Source: Azospirillum halopraeferens DSM 3675
GTDB lineage: Bacteria > Pseudomonadota > Alphaproteobacteria > Azospirillales > Azospirillaceae
Length of the DNA stretch: 64,000 nt
Assembly (NCBI RefSeq): GCF_000429625.1
Contig: NZ_AUCF01000009.1
Location: 204,303-268,302, forward strand
Reading direction: 5' to 3'
Shown: piece by piece, positions 25,819 to 34,926 of the stretch
Position numbering within the stretch: position 1 is the stretch's first letter
Layout of the letters: every line of letters starts with the position of its first letter
Made by a program: the position numbers and the translations under genes
Notes under the pieces: generated by a model
What the model saw: the letters and a program-made list of their open reading frames with translations, nothing else
Told to the model about the DNA's origin: nothing
The model's database searches: none

Positions 25819-28800
25819 ATGATGCAGCGCGTGCTCCTTGTCGATCCGGACCTGCGATCTGCGGATGAACCCGCGCCGTCCGTCCTGTTCGGCCATGCCG
25901 CGGCCGCGGCGGGCATTCCCGCGGTGGTGCTCGCCCATGCCGCCTGCCGGGCCGGGACCGACGGCCCCCTGCGGGTGATGCCCCGGTCGGACGCGACCGT
26001 TCTCCCTGCCGGACCGCAGGACGACCTGGTGTTCCCCCGCGGTCTCGACGCGGCCGGCCTGGCCCGCCTTCTGCATCGCACCGCGGCCACGCCGGCCGGG
26101 CGACGTCCGACCGTCCGCCTGATCCAATCGGCTGATCCCGACTCCTTCCCGTGCGGCGAGCAGGCGCGGTGGACTTCGGCACTGGGCTGCCTGCGCGGCC
26201 TGGCGGGAGGGCGCATTCTGTTCCACGCCGACACCGATGCCCTGGCGGAACGGTGGCGATCCTTCGCCGGCTTGCCCGTCGCGGTCTGCCCGCGGCCTTT
26301 GCCGCTGCGCCACCTGCCGTTTCCCGACGCCGGCGGGCCGGGGCCCGGACCGGTGCGGCTGCTGTTCGCGGGAAGCGCGGACGCAAAGGGCGGTTTCACG
26401 CTTCTGCCCGATCTGGTCGATGCCTTATGGCTCAGCGTCATCGACGCCGGTCGGGCGGTGCTGACCATCCTTGCCGAGCTTCCGCCGGTCCCCGCCCCGG
26501 AGGTGCGCGCCGCCCTGGACCGCCTCCTGGCCTATCCGCGCAATCGTGTGACCGTGCTGACCGGACGGCCGAGCCCATTGTGGCGCTACACCCATCTGGC
26601 CGAGGCCGACCTGCTGCTGCTGCCCGACCCGCCGCAGGCCGCCCGGCGCACGGCGCCGGCGCCGTTCATCGAGGCGGCGGCGCTCGGCAAGCCGATGGTG
26701 CTGGCCGCCGGGACCTGGATGGCCGACCGCGCCGGCGACGGGGCCGTGCGGGCCGATCGGGCGGACCGTTTCGCCGATGCGGTCCGCCGGGCCCTCGGCC
26801 GGTTGCCGGAACTGACCGCGGCCGCCCGGGCGAACGCCCCCGGCTGGCGGCGGGCCCACGATCCGCAGGAGGCGCTGCGCCATCTGCTGCAGGACCGTGC
26901 GCCGCGGCTCGACGGCGGGGCGGCCCCGGCGGCGCTGGTGGTCGGGCGCACGGCCTCCCTCGATCCTCTCGGCGCCGCACCGCTGCGCCAGCGCATCGCG
27001 TTGCTGGCACGGGGCGGCTGGCGGCTGTACGGCGTCTTCGTCGGGGCGGACGACGCTCCGGTCGACGCGATTGCCGACGCCTTCCCCTTCGCTGCCTGCT
27101 GGCGGGTGGGAGACGACGCGGCCAAGCGCCGCATCCGGTTCGGGATCACCGGAGCCGGATGGCCGCGCGGCATGGCGGCGGAACTGGCGGCGGCGGACAT
27201 CCGCCTGGTGCTGACGGACGATGCGGATGCCGGCGCGTTGCTCGGCCGTCTCGGGCTTGCCGATCGCGCGCGGGTCGTCGAGGCCGGGGCGTTCCACCGC
27301 TATGATCCGGCGGTGCACGGTGATGCGGCGGCATACCGCACGTTCATCGACCGCGACGCCGGACGGTTGCGCGCCAGCGCCGCAGTGCTGGTGACCGAAC
27401 CCGAACACGGCGCCTTCCTGAGGCAGAAGATCGTCGAAGTGCCGTTCCTGGCCCTTCCGCCCGTCGACCCTCCGGCGCCGGCGGGCTGGGACCTCCTGGC
27501 CGACGGCGCGGATCTCGGCACGCTGCTGCGGGACTGCGGCTGGACCGGCGAGGGGGACCCGTGCGGTCCGCTGGTGCTGGCGGTCAACGACGGCGCGGCG
27601 GGCACACCGGCGGGACTGCGCTGGTTCCTGGAGAGCGTGGTGGCCGGGCACCTCGGCGGCCGGGCTCTGAGCGTCGTGCTGGTCAACGTGGCGGAAGCGC
27701 CCGGTCCGGCCGATGACCGTGTCCTGTGCATCGCGCGGCCGTCTCGGCCCGAGCGCCTCTACGCTGCGGCCCGCCTGGTCGTGGTGCCGTGTGCCGGCGG
27801 TGTGGCGGTGGCGCCCGCGCTGCTGCGGGCCCTGGCGTATGGCCGCCCCGTGGTGGCAACGCCGGGGGCCTTTGCGGCGGCCGACCCGCCGCCGGACATC
27901 GCCGGGACCGACGATCCGGCCGCTTTTGCCGGACGCATGCTCGACCTGCTGCACAACCCGGTGCGGTGCCGGCGCGTGGCGGACGCCGGTCTGCACTGGG
28001 CTTGCCGGCGCCTGGACCGGGAGCGGGCTGCCACCGCCTTCGCGGCCCTCGCCGCCACCCTGGTTTCCGGCGCGCCGCCCGCCCCGGCGGGGCCCGCTGA
28101 CACGCCGGCGGCGGCGGAACCGGCCGGTCCCCTTCCCGCATGGCATCCCGTCCTTGTGCCCTACCGGCAGGCTCTGTCCGCGTTCGCCGCGGGCATCGAC
28201 GCTCCGGAAGCGGCACGGGCCCTGTGTGCGGCCCTGCCCGATCCGCAGGCCGCCGATGCCTGCCGGGCGGTGCATGATCTTCTGCGCGCTCCCGGCAGCG
28301 ACTGGTGGCGTAACGTGTCCTTGCCCGGTTTCGAACCGTTCGTCGACATCGCGATCGCGCCGGTGGTTCCGGACCGGCAACGCCTGCACGCCGCCGCCAG
28401 GCCGGCATCGACCGGCGAAACGTCGTGGGTGCCGCACCTCCTTGACGAACAGATCGACCGCTGGCTTGCCGACCGGCCGGCGGACCGCAGGCATGTGGAT
28501 GCCATCATCCGGAGCCTGGAGGTTCCGGAGCGTGCCGATGCGCTGGAGGCGATGTACGCCCATCGCGCCGCGGTGGCCGCACGGAGCGGCGCGCCGGCGC
28601 TGCCGCCCTTCGAACCGTTCATCGCCCGCATGGTGGAGGACGCCTGGGCGCCGGATGCGCCGGGCCGGACTCCCCTGCCGCTGCCGCTGCGACGGATCAT
28701 CGCCGGAGAAGGCAACCTGCCCGGCACGGCCGCGCTGCGCACCGCGATTCGCTGCCGGGTGGCCGGCGAACCGATCCCGCCCGCCGCCGCCGCCGACCTG

Positions 28801-28971
28801 ATCGCCGCCGTCGGCGAGCCCCGGCATGCCGATGTGCTGGCCCGCGTCTACGACCACGAACGCATCACCCAGGGCTACGGCCTTCCCCGGGAACGCCGTC
28901 TGCCGGATTTCGAACGGTTTGTCGACGGGGTTGCGGCTGCCGCCGCCGGACCGCCCCGGCATGCCGCCTGA
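25819..28971 (+). CDS. Giant tandem GT-B glycosyltransferase with C-terminal repeat domain
   Basis: 1050 residues. Two GT-B-like modules are visible: residues 1-375, ending with 'FIEAAALGKPMVLAAGTW', and about 380-755, ending with 'ALLRALAYGRPVVATPGAF', both matching the nucleotide-sugar region of GT4-type enzymes (the acidic residue is clear in the first, not in the second). The last 250 residues contain three diverged copies of a helical unit ending in 'LPGFEPFVD', 'LPPFEPFIA' and 'LPDFERFVD' (near 830, 930 and 1030). ATG ATG follows GGGGACG. The open frame extends upstream over the ParA-like gene but in a shadow frame. Likely transfers two sugars in sequence; donors unknown. Confidence 0.7.
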   Translation: MMQRVLLVDPDLRSADEPAPSVLFGHAAAAAGIPAVVLAHAACRAGTDGPLRVMPRSDATVLPAGPQDDLVFPRGLDAAGLARLLHRTAATPAGRRPTVRLIQSADPDSFPCGEQARWTSALGCLRGLAGGRILFHADTDALAERWRSFAGLPVAVCPRPLPLRHLPFPDAGGPGPGPVRLLFAGSADAKGGFTLLPDLVDALWLSVIDAGRAVLTILAELPPVPAPEVRAALDRLLAYPRNRVTVLTGRPSPLWRYTHLAEADLLLLPDPPQAARRTAPAPFIEAAALGKPMVLAAGTWMADRAGDGAVRADRADRFADAVRRALGRLPELTAAARANAPGWRRAHDPQEALRHLLQDRAPRLDGGAAPAALVVGRTASLDPLGAAPLRQRIALLARGGWRLYGVFVGADDAPVDAIADAFPFAACWRVGDDAAKRRIRFGITGAGWPRGMAAELAAADIRLVLTDDADAGALLGRLGLADRARVVEAGAFHRYDPAVHGDAAAYRTFIDRDAGRLRASAAVLVTEPEHGAFLRQKIVEVPFLALPPVDPPAPAGWDLLADGADLGTLLRDCGWTGEGDPCGPLVLAVNDGAAGTPAGLRWFLESVVAGHLGGRALSVVLVNVAEAPGPADDRVLCIARPSRPERLYAAARLVVVPCAGGVAVAPALLRALAYGRPVVATPGAFAAADPPPDIAGTDDPAAFAGRMLDLLHNPVRCRRVADAGLHWACRRLDRERAATAFAALAATLVSGAPPAPAGPADTPAAAEPAGPLPAWHPVLVPYRQALSAFAAGIDAPEAARALCAALPDPQAADACRAVHDLLRAPGSDWWRNVSLPGFEPFVDIAIAPVVPDRQRLHAAARPASTGETSWVPHLLDEQIDRWLADRPADRRHVDAIIRSLEVPERADALEAMYAHRAAVAARSGAPALPPFEPFIARMVEDAWAPDAPGRTPLPLPLRRIIAGEGNLPGTAALRTAIRCRVAGEPIPPAAAADLIAAVGEPRHADVLARVYDHERITQGYGLPRERRLPDFERFVDGVAAAAAGPPRHAA

Positions 28972-29001
28972 TCGTCAACCCACCGGTCGAGAGGAACCGC
29001 C

Positions 29002-29796
29002 ATGACCGCATCCACCGAGTTCGAAGCCGTCATCCTCTGCGGTGGCCTTGGCACCCGCCTTCGTGAGGAGACGGAGTTCCGGCCGAAGCCGATGGTGGAC
29101 ATCGGCGGCCGGCCCATCCTGTGGCACATCATGCGGCATTACCGCCATTTCGGCGTCCGCAGTTTCGTCCTGTGCCTCGGCTACAAAGGCGATTCGATCC
29201 GGGACTTCTTCCTGAACTACAACCGCCGTTGCCATGACCTGGTGATCGACCTCGGCGCCAACAACATCGTCAACCTGGAGCCCCACGACGAACAGCTGGA
29301 CTGGCGTGTCGTGCTGGCGGAAACCGGCGCGGAAAGCATGACCGGCCGGCGCATCGTCCGGGCCCTGCGCCACGTGCGGGGCAACACGTTCCTGGCCACC
29401 TACGGCGACGGCGTCGCCGACGTCGACGTCGACGCGCTGATCGCCCACCACCGCCGCATGGGACGCATGGCGACGGTGACCGCCGTTCATCCGTCCTCGC
29501 GGTTCGGCGAGCTTGGCCTCAGCGGCGACATCGTCCACAGCTTCCGTGAGAAGCCGCAGGTGGACGACGGCTGGATCAACGGCGGTTTCTTCGTCTTCGA
29601 GAAGGAGGCGTTCGCCGACGTCGACCCGGCGGCGAACCCGGCGCTGGAGGACGGCGTGCTGGAGCGGCTTGCCGAACGCGGCGAACTGTCCGTCTACCGC
29701 CATCACGGCTTCTGGCAGTGCATGGACACCTACCGCGAGATGCAGCTTCTCAACGAGCTGTGGGCAAGCGGCAGCGCCCCCTGGCGGCTGTGGTGA
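29002..29796 (+). CDS. rfbF: Glucose-1-phosphate cytidylyltransferase
   Basis: 264 residues, normal length for RfbF/DdhA. The nucleotide-binding signature 'ILCGGLGTRLREET' is at 10-23, followed by 'RPKPMVDIGGRPIL', 'YGDGVADVD' (metal-binding Asp) and 'GWINGGFFVFE'. It makes CDP-glucose from glucose-1-phosphate and CTP. It is the first gene of a three-gene operon with CDP-glucose 4,6-dehydratase and a C-methyltransferase. Confidence 0.93.
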   Translation: MTASTEFEAVILCGGLGTRLREETEFRPKPMVDIGGRPILWHIMRHYRHFGVRSFVLCLGYKGDSIRDFFLNYNRRCHDLVIDLGANNIVNLEPHDEQLDWRVVLAETGAESMTGRRIVRALRHVRGNTFLATYGDGVADVDVDALIAHHRRMGRMATVTAVHPSSRFGELGLSGDIVHSFREKPQVDDGWINGGFFVFEKEAFADVDPAANPALEDGVLERLAERGELSVYRHHGFWQCMDTYREMQLLNELWASGSAPWRLW

Positions 29797-29801
29797 CCGG
29801 G

Positions 29802-30878
29802 ATGACGATCAACCCGGACCTGTGGCGTGGCCGGCGTGTCTTTCTCACCGGCCACAGTGGCTTCGTCGGCGGCTGGCTGGTTCACCTGCTGGTCGGCATG
29901 GGGGCGCACGTGGCGGGCTATGCGCTGGCGCCGCCCGGCGAGCCTAATCTGCACGACCTCACCGGTGTTGCCGGCCTGGTGGACGGCGGCTTCGGCGACA
30001 TCCGCGACGGGGCGGCCCTGGCGTCGGCGCTGGCCGCGGCCGAACCCGACGTGGTGCTGCACCTGGCCGCCCAGCCGCTGGTGCGGCGCGCCTTCGCCGA
30101 ACCGGTGGACACGTTCGCCACCAACGTGATGGGCACGGTTCACCTGCTGGAGGCGATCCGCCTCTGCCCGGCGGTGCAGGCCGCCGTCGTGGTGACGACG
30201 GATAAGGTCTATGACAACCGGGAATGGGCGTGGCCCTACCGCGAAACCGACGCTCTGGGCGGACGGGAACCCTACGGCGTCAGCAAGGCCTGCTGCGAGA
30301 TGGCGGTGGACGCCTACCGGAAGAGCTATTTCGAGTCGGCGCGCCGGCTGCCGGTGGCCACCGTGCGCGCCGGCAATGTCATCGGCGGCGGTGACTGGGC
30401 GGAGGACCGGCTGGTGCCCGACGCCATCCGCGCCTTCACCGGCGGCCGTCCGCTGGTCCTGCGCAACCCCATGGCGGTGCGTCCCTGGCAGCACGTTCTG
30501 GAGATGGCCGCCGGCTGCCTCACGATCGCCGAACGGCTGATCGCTGCCGACGCCGATGCGGCGAACGCCTTCGCGAAGGGATGGAACTTCGGGCCGCGGA
30601 CCGAGGACGCGCGGCCGGTGTCGTGGGTGGCCGACCGTCTGGCGCTGCACTGGGGTGACGGAGCGCGCTGGGAGCCGGAGGACGGTGCCCGACCGTACGA
30701 GGCCCGGCTGCTGATGCTGGACAGCACCCTGGCCCACGGCGAGCTGGGCTGGCGCCCGCGCTGGACGCTGGATACCGCGCTGGCCCGTACCGTCGAGTGG
30801 TATCGCGCCCGGCATCGCGGTGAGGACATGCGCGCCGTCACCCGGCGGCAAATCGAGGAGTTCATGGATGATCAGTAA
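29802..30878 (+). CDS. rfbG: CDP-glucose 4,6-dehydratase
   Basis: 358 residues. 'RVFLTGHSGFVGGWL' near the N-terminus is characteristic of RfbG/DdhB, and 'TTDKVYDN' and 'YGVSK' supply the catalytic residues. It converts CDP-glucose to CDP-4-keto-6-deoxyglucose. The ATG is preferred because MTINPDLWRGRR aligns with the family; a GTG at 29793 overlaps the stop of the upstream gene. It overlaps the next gene by 11 bases. Confidence 0.92.
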   Translation: MTINPDLWRGRRVFLTGHSGFVGGWLVHLLVGMGAHVAGYALAPPGEPNLHDLTGVAGLVDGGFGDIRDGAALASALAAAEPDVVLHLAAQPLVRRAFAEPVDTFATNVMGTVHLLEAIRLCPAVQAAVVVTTDKVYDNREWAWPYRETDALGGREPYGVSKACCEMAVDAYRKSYFESARRLPVATVRAGNVIGGGDWAEDRLVPDAIRAFTGGRPLVLRNPMAVRPWQHVLEMAAGCLTIAERLIAADADAANAFAKGWNFGPRTEDARPVSWVADRLALHWGDGARWEPEDGARPYEARLLMLDSTLAHGELGWRPRWTLDTALARTVEWYRARHRGEDMRAVTRRQIEEFMDDQ

Positions 30879-32133
30879 CGCATCCCCCCCGCCGGCCTGC
30901 CGCGCCTGCGGCGCGCCACTGACGCGCAGCTTTGCCGATCTCGGTTCGACGCCGGTGTCCAATGCCTTCCGCCGTGCCGGAGAGCTGACCGAACCGGAGC
31001 CGTTCTTTCCGCTCCACGCCTATGTTTGCGATTCCTGCCATCTGGTCCAGCTCCGCGATTTCCGGGCGCCGGAGCATCTGTTCACCGACGACTACGCCTA
31101 TTTTTCCTCCTATTCGACCAGTTGGCTGCGCCACGCCGAAGCCTATACGCAGGCGATGGTCGAGCGGTTCGGCATCGGGTCGGAGAACCTGGTCGTCGAA
31201 GTGGCAAGCAACGACGGTTACCTGCTGCGGTACTTCAAGGCGCGCGGTGTCCCGGTCTTCGGCGTGGAGCCGTGCGCCAACGTCGCGGCGGCGGCCGAGC
31301 GCAACCACGGCATTCGCAGCGTCGTGCGGTTTTTCGGCGCCGAAACCGCCCGCGACATGGTGGCCGACGGCCTTGCCGCCGACCTGATGGCCGCCAACAA
31401 CGTTCTGGCGCACGTCCCCGATCCCAACGACTTCCTGGCCGGCTTCGCCATCCTGCTGAAGCCGTCCGGCGTCGTCACCTTCGAGTTTCCCCACCTGCTG
31501 CGCCTCATCGCTGGCCGGCAGTTCGACACCATCTATCACGAACACTATTCCTACCTGTCGCTGCTTGCGGTGGAGAACCTGCTGGCCCGCCACGGGCTGG
31601 CGGCCTTCGACGTGGAGGAACTTGCCACCCATGGCGGGTCGCTGCGCCTGTTCGCCGGCCATGCCGGAGCGGTGCCGGAGGCATCGGCATCCCTGCGCGC
31701 CGTGCGGGTGCAGGAACGGTCCGCCGGATTGGACACCTCCGCGCCCTATGACGGGTTCGCCGAAGAGGTCCGCCGGACGAAGCGGCGACTGCTGTCGGAA
31801 CTGATTGCGCTGAAGGACGCGGGAGCGCGCATCGCCGGCTACGGCGCTCCGGCCAAGGGCAACACCCTTCTGAACTATTGCGGAATCGGCCGGGACTTCA
31901 TCGATTTCACGGTCGATCGCAGCCCGCAGAAGCAGGGTCTCTATCTGCCGGGCACCGCTATTCCCATTCTTGCACCCGAGGCGATCGCCGAGGCCCGGCC
32001 GGACTATGTGCTGATTCTGCCCTGGAACCTCAAGGACGAGATCGTCGCGCAGATGGCCGGCATCGCGCAATGGGGAGGGCGTTTCATCGTGCCCATCCCC
32101 GATGTCGCGGTCATCGACCCGGCGGATCAATGA
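30868..32133 (+). CDS. NDP-4-keto-6-deoxyhexose C-methyltransferase
   Basis: 421 residues. The N-terminal zinc domain (CRAC at 11-14, CDSC near 54, 'PVSNAF'), a central SAM domain ('[11 protein letters not shown]' near 110, 'NNVLAHVPD') and the C-terminal '[17 protein letters not shown]' near 325 form the Methyltransf_13/SAM/Methyltransf_14 layout of sugar C-methyltransferases such as TylC3. With RfbF and RfbG just upstream it probably adds a methyl branch to CDP-4-keto-6-deoxyglucose. No RfbH is present, so the product is not a classical 3,6-dideoxyhexose. Confidence 0.88.
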   Translation: MISNASPPPACRACGAPLTRSFADLGSTPVSNAFRRAGELTEPEPFFPLHAYVCDSCHLVQLRDFRAPEHLFTDDYAYFSSYSTSWLRHAEAYTQAMVERFGIGSENLVVEVASNDGYLLRYFKARGVPVFGVEPCANVAAAAERNHGIRSVVRFFGAETARDMVADGLAADLMAANNVLAHVPDPNDFLAGFAILLKPSGVVTFEFPHLLRLIAGRQFDTIYHEHYSYLSLLAVENLLARHGLAAFDVEELATHGGSLRLFAGHAGAVPEASASLRAVRVQERSAGLDTSAPYDGFAEEVRRTKRRLLSELIALKDAGARIAGYGAPAKGNTLLNYCGIGRDFIDFTVDRSPQKQGLYLPGTAIPILAPEAIAEARPDYVLILPWNLKDEIVAQMAGIAQWGGRFIVPIPDVAVIDPADQ

Positions 32134-32155
32134 CCTGCATTGCTCGACGGGGCAT

Positions 32156-32184
32156 GCCGGCGGCACCGATCTGATGCCGCCGGC
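32156..32184. terminator. Hairpin between convergent operons
   Basis: GCCGGCGGCA (32156-32165) and TGCCGCCGGC (32175-32184) form a perfect 10-bp stem with a 9-base loop in the 90-base gap between two convergent genes. Its position suits a bidirectional terminator; only a short T-run follows on either strand. Confidence 0.5.
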
Positions 32185-32223
32185 GTGATGCCGGGTTTGC
32201 GGTGTCGGCCGCGACGACGCTGT

Positions 32224-32868
32224 CTACGGAGCGTTGGCACCACGCAGGGCAAGGGTGCGCCCGCCGATCAGGATGTCGGTTCCGGCAACGAACGCACCCA
32301 GCGTGCGGGCCTGCCCATCCAGCAGTGCCGCCGGCAACGGAATGGCGAAGCCATGGAAGCCATAGCCGATGCGATTGCGGTTCAGGTCCATGCGGAAGTG
32401 CCGGGCGTAGCCGCGGGCCACCTCGTCGCCGTCGGCGTAAAGCGCCACGACGACCTTGTCGTCAACGGACCGCCGGTCCAGGGCCCAGCCGTGGGCGACG
32501 CCGTCGCGGACCACATCCAGGGACCCGCGGTACCGGAGTGATCGATCGAACCGCACGCGTTGAAGGCTTCCCGGCAGGGGCGTGTCGCAGCCGCGGACGA
32601 ATGCGGCGATCTCGTGTTCGGCGCCGTCGATCCGGTCCACCGGCAGGTCGGTCTCGAAGCTGTGGGCGCCGTCGCCGATCCCGTTTTCGGCCAGGTCGGG
32701 CCGGAACCGGTCGGCCGTGATCGAACACAGAGGGCGGCCGTCGACCAGCAGATCGACCACGACCCGTTGGTCCGGCTGTGCCGGATCGAAGGCCCAGCCG
32801 GCCAGGCGTTCGCCGAACAGGCCGCCGAAATGACCGGTGGCCCGGGGGCGGGGGCGGTCCACGATCAT
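32224..32868 (-). CDS. Two tandem GWA (beta-sandwich-like) domains, unknown function
   Basis: 214 residues made of two similar units of about 95 residues: 'FGERLAGWAFDPAQPDQRVVVDLLVDG' and 'VVRDGVAHGWALDRRSVDDKVVVALYADG'. Each ends in a region like 'GAHSFETDLP' or 'GFHGFAIPLP'. The same unit lies inside the sulfotransferase fusion at 4631-7270. No catalytic motif or signal peptide is seen. It is the last gene of a six-gene minus-strand operon and its start overlaps the upstream stop. It may bind glycans or act as an adaptor; this is inference. Confidence 0.65.
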   Translation of the reverse strand: MIVDRPRPRATGHFGGLFGERLAGWAFDPAQPDQRVVVDLLVDGRPLCSITADRFRPDLAENGIGDGAHSFETDLPVDRIDGAEHEIAAFVRGCDTPLPGSLQRVRFDRSLRYRGSLDVVRDGVAHGWALDRRSVDDKVVVALYADGDEVARGYARHFRMDLNRNRIGYGFHGFAIPLPAALLDGQARTLGAFVAGTDILIGGRTLALRGANAP

Positions 32869-33146
32869 ATCGGATTATCCGGTGGTTGGACATCCGCCCT
32901 CGCCAGCCGCTCCTCAAGGCGGGCGATGCGGTCGAGCGCCCGGTCGTGATCGAGTTGCAGGGCCTCCAGCGCTTCCTCGGCCGCGATCCGTCCGGCCAAC
33001 GCTTCGCAGGCAAGCCGGCGCAAGGCGTCGGTATGGGGCGCGGCCGCCGGCGGGGGCGGCGGCGCGGCGGTGCGCCCGGATGCGCTCGCCCGGCGGCGCA
33101 TCCGTTCCACCCAGCCGCGGAGGCTTTCGCCGGGCGTGGCTGCCAT
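32865..33146 (-). CDS. Small coiled-coil-like protein
   Basis: 93 residues. The N-terminus is basic with a polyproline stretch, and the C-terminal half ('ALRRLACEALAGRIAAEEALEALQLDHDRALDRIARLEERLA' region, about 43-85) is predicted by eye to be a helical coiled coil. The ATG at 33146 lies 10 bases after the upstream stop, and the stop overlaps the downstream start (ATGA), so it is clearly in the operon. No known family. It might dimerise or tether partners. Confidence 0.55.
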   Translation of the reverse strand: MAATPGESLRGWVERMRRRASASGRTAAPPPPPAAAPHTDALRRLACEALAGRIAAEEALEALQLDHDRALDRIARLEERLARADVQPPDNPI

Positions 33147-33156
33147 GACCGGCCGC

Positions 33157-33924
33157 TCAGCGCAGGCGCTTGAGCCAGGCGTTCGGCCACGCGGTGACCG
33201 GCTGGTCCAGCGGGCTCTCGTTGAAGGGCCAGGGGGGCGTTTCGATGACGAAATCGGGATGGCGGGCGGCGAACGCCTCGGCTGCGGCCGCGGGATTGTC
33301 ATGCCGCCAGGAGGGGTCGCCACGCGGCACGTCCCACAGGTCCCGCATCAGACCGTCGGTGGCGACGATGTACGAGCCGGGGGTGACGATGTGGTGATAG
33401 GCCTCCAGCTCCGCCAGGACGTGGGCGTAGCTGTGGTTGGAATCGAGGAAGACCAGGACCGTATCGTCGGGCCCGATGCCCGCGGTTGCCTGCGCCACCA
33501 CCTGCGGTGCCACGGAGTCGCCTTCGATCAGGGTGATCATCGGCGCCAGCTCGTGCGCCTCGATGGCCTTGCGGTTGTGGGGGCGGATCTCGATGTCGAC
33601 GCCGACGACGCGTCCCTTGCCGATCAGCTTGAGGATGCTGGCGGAGAAGACCAGGGAGCCGCCGTGCGCCACACCGGTTTCGATGATGACATCGGGCTTG
33701 AGCGCGTAGATGACCTCCTGGACCCGTGCCATGTCGTCGGGGTGCTGGATGATGGGACGGCCCATCCAGCTGAAGGTGTACGAATACTTGCGGTTCCAGC
33801 TCGTCTTCAGCCACTGGAGTGCCAGCAGGTCGAAGGCTTCCTGGCCGTAGAGGTCGACGTCGCGGCGCTCGCCGGCCTCGTCGACGGTCAGGATCTTGGC
33901 ATCGGTGTCGATGGTCAGGCGCAT
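33157..33924 (-). CDS. CmcI-type (cephalosporin hydroxylase/rhamnosyl O-methyltransferase) family protein
   Basis: 255 residues. 'IIETGVAHGGSLVFSAS' is the SAM-binding region of the CmcI family, and 'VFLDSNHSYAHVLAEL' and 'SYIVATDGLMRDL' are further family landmarks. Despite the old hydroxylase name, members in glycan clusters are usually sugar O-methyltransferases. It lies 11 bases from its upstream neighbour in the minus-strand operon. The start MRLTIDTD is fixed by family length. Confidence 0.85.
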   Translation of the reverse strand: MRLTIDTDAKILTVDEAGERRDVDLYGQEAFDLLALQWLKTSWNRKYSYTFSWMGRPIIQHPDDMARVQEVIYALKPDVIIETGVAHGGSLVFSASILKLIGKGRVVGVDIEIRPHNRKAIEAHELAPMITLIEGDSVAPQVVAQATAGIGPDDTVLVFLDSNHSYAHVLAELEAYHHIVTPGSYIVATDGLMRDLWDVPRGDPSWRHDNPAAAAEAFAARHPDFVIETPPWPFNESPLDQPVTAWPNAWLKRLR

Positions 33925-33935
33925 GTATGGGAATC

Positions 33936-34862
33936 CTAAGGGGCTGCGGCGGGGGTGGGGCGGGCGCGGCGGCGCCGATGATCGATGGTGCGGGCGATGC
34001 CGTCCGGCAGGGTGACCGTCGGCCGCCAGCCGGTGGCCTCGCACAGGCGGCTGATGTCCGCGCACAGCAGCGTCGGCTCGCCCTTCTGCGGCTGGCGATG
34101 GCCGTAGCGGACGAGGTGTTCGCCGCCGAGCTGCGCGGCGACGGTGCCGACCACGTCGCGCAGGCGGACAGGGTCTCCGGATGCGAGATTGAAGGCGCCG
34201 GTGGCGGTGCCGCGCACCAGCGCGGCGAGGGCGTCGGCGGCATCATCGACGTAGACGAAATCACGGATCTGCCGGCCGTGCGAGACCTCGGCCGGCCGGC
34301 CGGCGAGCAGCGCGTCGATGACGCCGGGAATCAGCTTGCCGTCCGGTTCGTCCGGGCCATAGGGAAAGAACAGGCGCACCCAGGCGCGTTCGAATCCGTA
34401 CAGGGCCGCGGCGGCGTCGAGCGCGGCCGACATGGCCACCTTGGCGGCGCCGTAGGGGGTCGCCGGGTGCAGGGGCGTTGCCGATTCCCGGCACAGGCCG
34501 CAGGACCAGTCGTATTCGGCGCAGCTGCCCACCCCGACGAACCGCTTTCCGCCGGCTGCGCCGAACGCCTGCGCAAGCACCGTGCCGGCCGCCAGCCAGT
34601 CGAGGTTCTGCGGGCTTGTCCAGAAGACTCCCGGCGTGGCGATCCAGGCGAGATGCAGGACATGGGTCGGCGCCACCCGGGCAACCAGGTCGCGCACCGC
34701 ACCGGTGTCGAGCAGATTCGCAGCGTGCCAGCGGCAGTCCGCCACACCCTCCGCCGGTGTGCGGGCCACGGCGTGGACATCGAATCCGTCCTGCACCAGC
34801 CGGGACACGCAGTGACGCCCGAGAAAGCCGCTGGCACCGGTCACCAGGACTCTGCCCGTCAT
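33936..34862 (-). CDS. NAD(P)-dependent sugar epimerase/reductase (RfbJ-like SDR)
   Basis: 308 residues. 'VLVTGASGFLGRH' at 5-17 and 'YGAAK' (YxxxK) near 140, with 'DFVYVDDAADA', are extended-SDR features. Overall pattern resembles CDP-sugar 4-reductases such as RfbJ. With the CDP-sugar operon converging on it, it may reduce the branched CDP-4-keto sugar, but substrate cannot be proved from sequence. It starts 64 bases after the glycosyltransferase stop. Confidence 0.75.
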   Translation of the reverse strand: MTGRVLVTGASGFLGRHCVSRLVQDGFDVHAVARTPAEGVADCRWHAANLLDTGAVRDLVARVAPTHVLHLAWIATPGVFWTSPQNLDWLAAGTVLAQAFGAAGGKRFVGVGSCAEYDWSCGLCRESATPLHPATPYGAAKVAMSAALDAAAALYGFERAWVRLFFPYGPDEPDGKLIPGVIDALLAGRPAEVSHGRQIRDFVYVDDAADALAALVRGTATGAFNLASGDPVRLRDVVGTVAAQLGGEHLVRYGHRQPQKGEPTLLCADISRLCEATGWRPTVTLPDGIARTIDHRRRRARPTPAAAP

Positions 34863-34926
34863 CTCGCATTGTCTCCCTGGCTGGCGGCGGTGGTGGCAAA
34901 GACTGTCGGAAGTTATAAGCCACTCG

